DNA from: DASPOF01 sp035626155 | GTDB lineage: Bacteria > Desulfobacterota > Binatia > Binatales > Binataceae | Length of the DNA stretch: 10,580 nucleotides | Assembly: GCA_035626155.1 (NCBI GenBank) | Contig: DASPOF010000032.1 | Location: forward strand, 1 to 10,580 | Reading direction: 5' to 3' | Part shown: piece after piece, positions 7,017 to 10,580 of the stretch | Layout of the letters: each line of letters opens with the position of its first letter | How positions within the stretch are numbered: position 1 is the first letter of the stretch | Translations under genes and position numbers: made by a program | Notes under the pieces: generated by a model | Databases searched by the model: none | What the model saw: the letters and a program-made list of their open reading frames with translations, nothing else | Told to the model about the DNA's origin: nothing

Positions 7017-8030
7017 CTACGGCTTGCCCAACGCCGGACCAAACAGAATCCCCCAATTTTCGCTGGCAGCAGCACCCGTCAGGACAACTTTCGGAGTGGG
7101 GGCCCCGCTGCTCTTCAACTGAGCAGACGAAAACTCCAGGGCGTTACCACTGTCATAGTTGAGCACCCACAAGTTGGCGCCGGAAAAAGCGAGGCCCCAT
7201 GGTCCATCCAGTTTTGAGCTGCTGATCGTTACGGCCGGCGCGTCGTTGTTCGAGGCGCCGAGTTGGCTCGTCGAGAACATCACGACGGTGTCCTCGTCGT
7301 AACTTGTCACCCAGAGATTGCCCTTGGCGTCGAATGCGATCTGACCCGGATCGTATAAGCTCCCACCACCCCTCAGGACGACTGCCGCGGTCTTGTTGCC
7401 GGTGGAGGTGAGTTGGGAAGCCGAGAATTCGAAGAGCTCATCGTCATCCCGGCCGTCCGTCCAGAGATTTCCGGATTTGTCGAACGCGAGGAAGCCCGGA
7501 TAGGCAGACGACATCTCAGCAGAATCCGTGATGATGACATCCGGAGTGAGGCTGCCGCCTGTGAGATGCGCCGCGAGGATTTCATCCAGACTGTAATTGT
7601 CCTCGTCCACCACCCAGAGATTACCCGCCTTGTCAAAGGTGCAGAAATCTATGTAGTCGAAGGACGAGCTGGTAATCGTTTCGGCGGGGCTGGGAGAGGT
7701 TGGGAGTTTCTTGAGCTTCGAGGCGCTGAATTTGACAATACTGTGACCATCAACCGTTACCCAGAGATTGTTCGATTTGTCGAAGCACGCTCCATAAGTG
7801 TAGTCACCAATTGAAACAGTCGCTGGAGTTGGCGTGCCGCTATGCTTGATCTCACTGGGCAGGTACTCCTCCACCCTCTCATTGTCGGTGTCCACAATCC
7901 ATAAAGCGTTTGATGCGGCCCGTGCGGCCGGTGCTGCAGCGCATACCAGCGCCGAACCGATCAAAAGAGCGGCTAGCGCGCGCCGCATCGCGCTGGACCG
8001 TACTGATTCAGATTCTTTTGAGCACTGCAT
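7017..8030 (-). CDS. Secreted six-blade beta-propeller protein (NHL-like), right paralog
   Basis: This is a paralog of the 5650-6663 protein, also 337 residues, with the same signal sequence and six Asn-Leu-Trp repeats. By eye the propeller parts differ at about 43 positions plus one indel. Most of these lie in two places of each blade: the loop just after Leu-Trp and the loop just before the next Phe-Asp. Examples are SAHQ to TDNE (blade 1), ANNN to EDNY (blade 3), GF to DE (blade 5) and GMN to KLD (blade 5-6 link). Strands and linkers such as VVLRGGGSLYDPGQIAFD are identical. The ATG at 8030 is preceded by GAAGGGGG and aligns with the start chosen for the left copy; a GTG five codons upstream is less likely. 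Probably exported to the periplasm or surface. Ligand unknown. Confidence 0.85.
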   Translation of the reverse strand: MQCSKESESVRSSAMRRALAALLIGSALVCAAAPAARAASNALWIVDTDNERVEEYLPSEIKHSGTPTPATVSIGDYTYGACFDKSNNLWVTVDGHSIVKFSASKLKKLPTSPSPAETITSSSFDYIDFCTFDKAGNLWVVDEDNYSLDEILAAHLTGGSLTPDVIITDSAEMSSAYPGFLAFDKSGNLWTDGRDDDELFEFSASQLTSTGNKTAAVVLRGGGSLYDPGQIAFDAKGNLWVTSYDEDTVVMFSTSQLGASNNDAPAVTISSSKLDGPWGLAFSGANLWVLNYDSGNALEFSSAQLKSSGAPTPKVVLTGAAASENWGILFGPALGKP

Positions 8031-8134
8031 TCCAACCCCCTTCACCAGCCCGTATTCGGCACGCGCAAGGCGCGCGGCTTACGAGGAATCTTTGTTTTGA
8101 ACTCTGATGCTGAAGCCTTTTCTTCAGGCGCGCG

Positions 8135-8164
8135 AGTCTAGCCGCCGCTCACTTGGTGAGTCAA
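8135..8164 (-). promoter_or_regulatory. Candidate promoter of right propeller gene, palindrome in spacer
   Basis: The minus strand has TTGACT (8164-8159) and TAGACT (8140-8135) with the same 18-base spacing as the left copy. Here the spacer palindrome reads CTCAC-CAA-GTGAG, a perfect 5-base inverted repeat. The rest of the gap between this gene and 8402 shows nothing else that I can support apart from the duplicated flank. Confidence 0.45.
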
Positions 8165-8401
8165 TCGCAACGTCGTTCCACGCGTGCCTTAAGTGGAATC
8201 CCCTTTCTCCTCTGTGATCGCGAGGCTTGCCTGAGCGGAATCAGACCGACGGCGAACCACACCGGCGACGCGGCGCAAACCTGCGTCAGGTGTCGCCGAA
8301 TCCGGAGTTATTGGTCGTTGCAGCCTTGCGTCCGACCCGTCGCGGCCGGGTTCATTCCATCTTGCCTTTTGACATAGAAGGTGTAAGTTGCGTTCGACGC
8401 C

Positions 8402-8743
8402 GTGATTTATCATCGCCATAAAGGTGGAAATCATTCGCACGTCCATCACGGCGGCGCCCTACACGATCCGCATCTTCGCGACCACGGCCATCATCACCAT
8501 GACGCGCACGACGCGGGCCATCATGGACATCACGTGTACGACGCGCACGGGCACGAGCCGGCCTTCCTCAATGTCGATTCGAATGAATTCGGGCATTGGC
8601 ATTTTGACAGGCCCTTCGAACACATGGCGCTTGCGGCGATTGGCGCCGCCGTCGAAGAATCCGCCCCCGCATACTCCGAGATTACCGGTTCGGTCTTAAG
8701 CCACCTGCCGCAAGCTGCACGCCCCCCGCCCGCTCTCATCTAG
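8402..8743 (+). CDS. Histidine-rich small protein, probably metal-binding
   Basis: I do not recognise a family. The 113-residue protein has 24 His, 20 of them within the first 51 residues, in clusters such as HGHHHHDAHDAGHHGHH mixed with Asp and Gly. That composition is typical of nickel, zinc, cobalt or copper binding or storage segments. The second half (residues 52-113) is ordinary and contains FGHWHFDRPFEH, an Ala-rich helix and a Pro-rich end. There is no signal peptide or membrane segment. The GTG at 8402 is the first possible start after an in-frame stop at 8384, and no good Shine-Dalgarno precedes it, so the start is uncertain. A perfect TTGACA lies at 8369-8374 without a clear -10. 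Codons in this frame end mostly in G or C, as in neighbouring genes, which favours it over the overlapping frame starting at 8424. A hairpin begins right at its stop codon. Confidence 0.6.
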   Translation: MIYHRHKGGNHSHVHHGGALHDPHLRDHGHHHHDAHDAGHHGHHVYDAHGHEPAFLNVDSNEFGHWHFDRPFEHMALAAIGAAVEESAPAYSEITGSVLSHLPQAARPPPALI

Positions 8744-8804
8744 CAGGATGTAGAGAAAAGCGAGGCCCTCGCAGTTCGGCCTCTCTGCGGTCTCAACATC
8801 CTGC
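8743..8804 (+). terminator. Long stem-loop at the end of the histidine-rich gene
   Basis: GCAGGATGT (8743-8751) pairs perfectly with ACATCCTGC (8796-8804), and an inner stem GAGGCC (8762-8767) pairs with GGCCTC (8778-8783). The structure starts on the last base of the TAG stop, a position expected for a transcript end. No U-run follows, so it may stabilise the 3' end rather than terminate by itself. Confidence 0.4.
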
Positions 8805-8831
8805 GTGAAAGACGGCTGCTTTCCTCTATCT

Positions 8832-8857
8832 TCTCCCCCGGTCTTTTCCGGGGGAGA
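8832..8857. repeat. Perfect 10-base hairpin
   Basis: TCTCCCCCGG (8832-8841) and CCGGGGGAGA (8848-8857) form a perfect stem around the loop TCTTTT. It is the strongest simple hairpin in the gap between the histidine-rich gene and the TonB receptor gene. No U-tract follows on either strand. Confidence 0.55.
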
Positions 8858-8869
8858 TAAGAGAGGGGG

Positions 8870-8898
8870 AGCAGGCGGTGATTTATCACCCGCCTGCT
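8870..8898. repeat. Hairpin with one bulged base
   Basis: AGCAGGCGGTGAT (from 8870) pairs with ATCACCCGCCTGCT (to 8898) through 13 base pairs, with a single bulged C and a two-base gap at the tip that would open to a small loop. It follows the 8832-8857 hairpin by 12 bases. Confidence 0.5.
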
Positions 8899-8936
8899 GG
8901 CGCCGTTCCAACTTAGTCAGTCCTGATGCCGGATCG

Positions 8937-9026
8937 CTCCGTTCCAGCCCGCTCGGAACGGAGTGAGTAATCATCCGAGCCGCCGCGGTGTAGCGCGTTA
9001 GCGCCGTACCGCGAGCGGTACGCGGC
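8937..9026. repeat. Two further hairpins
   Basis: CTCCGTTCC (8937-8945) pairs with GGAACGGAG (8955-8963), a perfect 9-base stem. Farther on, CGTACCGC and GCGGTACG around 9005-9022 form a near-perfect palindrome inside an outer GCC/GGC pair (9003-9026). The stretch up to the receptor start at 9163 shows nothing else that I can assign apart from a weak GTCCC/GGGAC pair near 9040-9058. Confidence 0.5.
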
Positions 9027-9162
9027 TGAAAATGCGGCGTCCCGGAAAAGTTGGGACTGCACTAGCGGCCGTCAAATCAATTTTGTTCGAGATCAGCCTG
9101 CGCCGTCGCCGGAGGGTTGTGCCTTCTCGCGACGGGCGGGGCTGAAGGGACTTGTTCGCTCG

Positions 9163-10580
9163 ATGGCGACGAGGGAGAAATTCGCCTTGAGAAATGCACT
9201 ATCGAAGCTTGCCTCGCTGCGCGAGGGCTTTGCAGCCGCGACGCGTCATCGCGCGCAACGTTTTTCGATCGCGTTGCTCGTGTTTTGCTTCCTTGCGCCC
9301 GGCACCGCCGCGGGAGCGGCTCGCGGACAGGCCGTCGCGCAACCGCTGGCGGGGACGATCAAGGATGCGCTTGGACGCCCGCTGCCGAAGGCCGCGGTCA
9401 CGCTGCAATCCAGCGATCGAAACATTACTCTGAAGACTTCGACCGACGCTCGCGGCTTCTTTGAATTCAAGGAAGCCCGGGCCGGCATCTATGCGCTGAC
9501 TGCGCGGAAAAAGGGCTACCGGCAAGCGACCAGGATCATCGTCCTGCCGAAAGACGCCTCCGAGCCCGTCGAAATCGCGCTGGAATCCGAGCAGGTGCTC
9601 ACTCTTTCGGTCAGCGCCAGCAGAATCCGCGCGCAGAACGGCCTGTCTCCAAGCGGCGCCAACAAGTACACGCTGACTTCGAGCGACATCACGAGCCTTC
9701 CGCAAGGCGAGGCGACGCCGCTGAACGAGGTGATGCTTCAAATGCCCGGCGTTGCGCTCGACCAAAACCAGGAGATTCATATCCGCGGCGAGCACATGGG
9801 CATCCAGTACCAGATGAACGGAATTATGCTGCCGCTCGACATGAACAACGACCCGACCTTCACCCAGCTGCTAAACCTCCGGTTCGTCAAGAGTGTAAGT
9901 CTGATTGAGGGAGTAATGCCCGCCCAGTATGGATACCGCACCTCCGGCGTAATCGAGATTAATACCAGGAGCGGATGCGAAGCCGGACAAAATGAGCTGA
10001 CGGTCTCGGGCGGCCAGCGCGATACGGCGGAGACGGCTTTTCAGCTTGGAGGATGCGCCCGAGATTTCAGTTACTTCGTCACAGGCCTTTTTCTTCAGTC
10101 CAATCTCGGTCTCAGTTCCGCGGTGCCGGCTCCCGACCCGATTCACGACGCAGTCACGCAGGGACAGGGATTCGCCTACCTGACCTACGAGTTGAATCCA
10201 ACCACCAAGCTCAGCCTGATCTCGGGAATGACGCTGGCGTTCAACCAATTTCCAAACCAGCCCAATGAAGCGCCGCAGTACCAGCTCGATCACATCGATC
10301 CGGCGTTGCACCCATCGAGCGGGATCAACTCCGGCCTGAACCAGCAGGACTACTATGGGGTATTGGCGCTGAACGGCGTGCTGGGATCGAAGGCCGACTA
10401 TCAGCTTGCCTATAGCGCGCATTACAGCTCGCAGACCTTCTACCCGGACCCGGCGAGCGATCTGATCTATCAGGGCATCTCCTCGAACGTTTTTACCAGC
10501 GATCTGGCTAATACGCTTCAGGGCGATTTGACCTATCGCACGGGCGTTTCGCATACTTTACGCGCAGGCTTTTACCTGGG
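9163..10580 (+). CDS. TonB-dependent outer-membrane receptor with N-terminal carboxypeptidase-regulatory-like domain, 3' part outside window
   Basis: The frame is open from an ATG at 9163 to the window end (472 codons); whole receptors of this kind are much longer, so it is cut. After an unusually long basic leader (residues 1-33), a hydrophobic segment (34-53) acts as signal sequence. Residues of about 61-140 form a beta-sandwich like the carboxypeptidase regulatory domain (AGTIKDALGRPLPKAAVTL, then TDARGFFEFKEARAGIY). The plug domain follows: LNEVMLQMPGVALDQ (around 194), IHIRGEHMGIQYQMNG (from about 206), FVKSVSLIEGVMPAQYGYRTSG and GVIEINTRSG (to about 270). Repeated amphipathic strands after that mark the start of the barrel. 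The substrate cannot be read from sequence. GAAGGGA at 9144-9150 is a distant ribosome site, 12 bases from the ATG, so a later start is possible. It lies 419 bases after the histidine-rich gene. Confidence 0.88.
   Translation, partial: MATREKFALRNALSKLASLREGFAAATRHRAQRFSIALLVFCFLAPGTAAGAARGQAVAQPLAGTIKDALGRPLPKAAVTLQSSDRNITLKTSTDARGFFEFKEARAGIYALTARKKGYRQATRIIVLPKDASEPVEIALESEQVLTLSVSASRIRAQNGLSPSGANKYTLTSSDITSLPQGEATPLNEVMLQMPGVALDQNQEIHIRGEHMGIQYQMNGIMLPLDMNNDPTFTQLLNLRFVKSVSLIEGVMPAQYGYRTSGVIEINTRSGCEAGQNELTVSGGQRDTAETAFQLGGCARDFSYFVTGLFLQSNLGLSSAVPAPDPIHDAVTQGQGFAYLTYELNPTTKLSLISGMTLAFNQFPNQPNEAPQYQLDHIDPALHPSSGINSGLNQQDYYGVLALNGVLGSKADYQLAYSAHYSSQTFYPDPASDLIYQGISSNVFTSDLANTLQGDLTYRTGVSHTLRAGFYL

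Larger units (their letters stand above)
6956..8271. repeat. Tandem duplication, right copy
   Basis: This is the second direct copy of the 5586-6910 unit and starts at the same GCGATCTGACCCTCACCT sequence. It keeps the 3' flank, the propeller gene and the promoter-like region. One 3-base deletion near 7558 removes a single Ala codon relative to the left copy; other small indels lie upstream of the gene. Flanking sequence beyond about 8271 is unrelated to the left copy. Confidence 0.9.

Noticed and set aside
5650..8030. Diversity-generating retroelement as cause of loop variation
   Set aside because: No reverse transcriptase or template repeat is in the window, and the changes are not restricted to adenine positions.
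5586..8271. CRISPR array or insertion sequence as explanation of the repeat
   Set aside because: The repeat is two long gene-bearing copies, not short spaced repeats. No transposase or terminal inverted repeats were seen.
8424..8699. Alternative reading frame over the histidine-rich gene
   Set aside because: It is rich in Thr, Ile, Arg and Ser with poor third-position GC. The overlapping His-rich frame fits the codon habits of the neighbours better, though not beyond doubt.
9199..9795. Minus-strand frame of 198 codons
   Set aside because: It is antisense to the TonB receptor, whose signal, front domain and plug motifs are clear on the plus strand.

Overview
This is a GC-rich bacterial chromosome segment. 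A TonB-dependent receptor with a carboxypeptidase-like front domain and two secreted beta-propeller proteins point to a Gram-negative (diderm) host. Gene style recalls soil lineages such as Acidobacteriota, Binatota or Desulfobacterota, but no marker here fixes the phylum.

Left part (1-4036): housekeeping DNA repair and cofactor genes. On the minus strand is a nearly complete deoxyribonuclease IV (nfo), cut by the window edge. Divergent from it are a small predicted lipoprotein, then nadK (NAD kinase) and recN (DNA-repair ATPase) 16 bases apart, a likely operon.

Middle (4037-5649): a GC-rich spacer with short GTCATTCC repeats and hairpins, a complete tRNA-Ala(GGC) with encoded CCA, then a lower-GC accessory stretch. 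It holds a short HicB-type antitoxin gene and an intact HicA-type toxin gene. They lie about 320 bases apart, with the remnant of a winged-helix protein gene between them.

Right-middle (5586-8271): a direct tandem duplication of about 1.37 kb. Each copy carries one minus-strand secreted six-blade propeller gene, its promoter-like region and its 3' flank. The two proteins share a nearly identical framework. Most of their differences fall in the same two loop positions of each blade, many by two- or three-base codon changes. This is the most unusual signal in the window.

Right end (8402-10580): a small, very histidine-rich protein, a cluster of strong hairpins, and the 5' two-thirds or less of a TonB-dependent outer-membrane receptor running off the window. 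A link between the histidine-rich protein and the receptor, for example metal uptake, is only a hypothesis.
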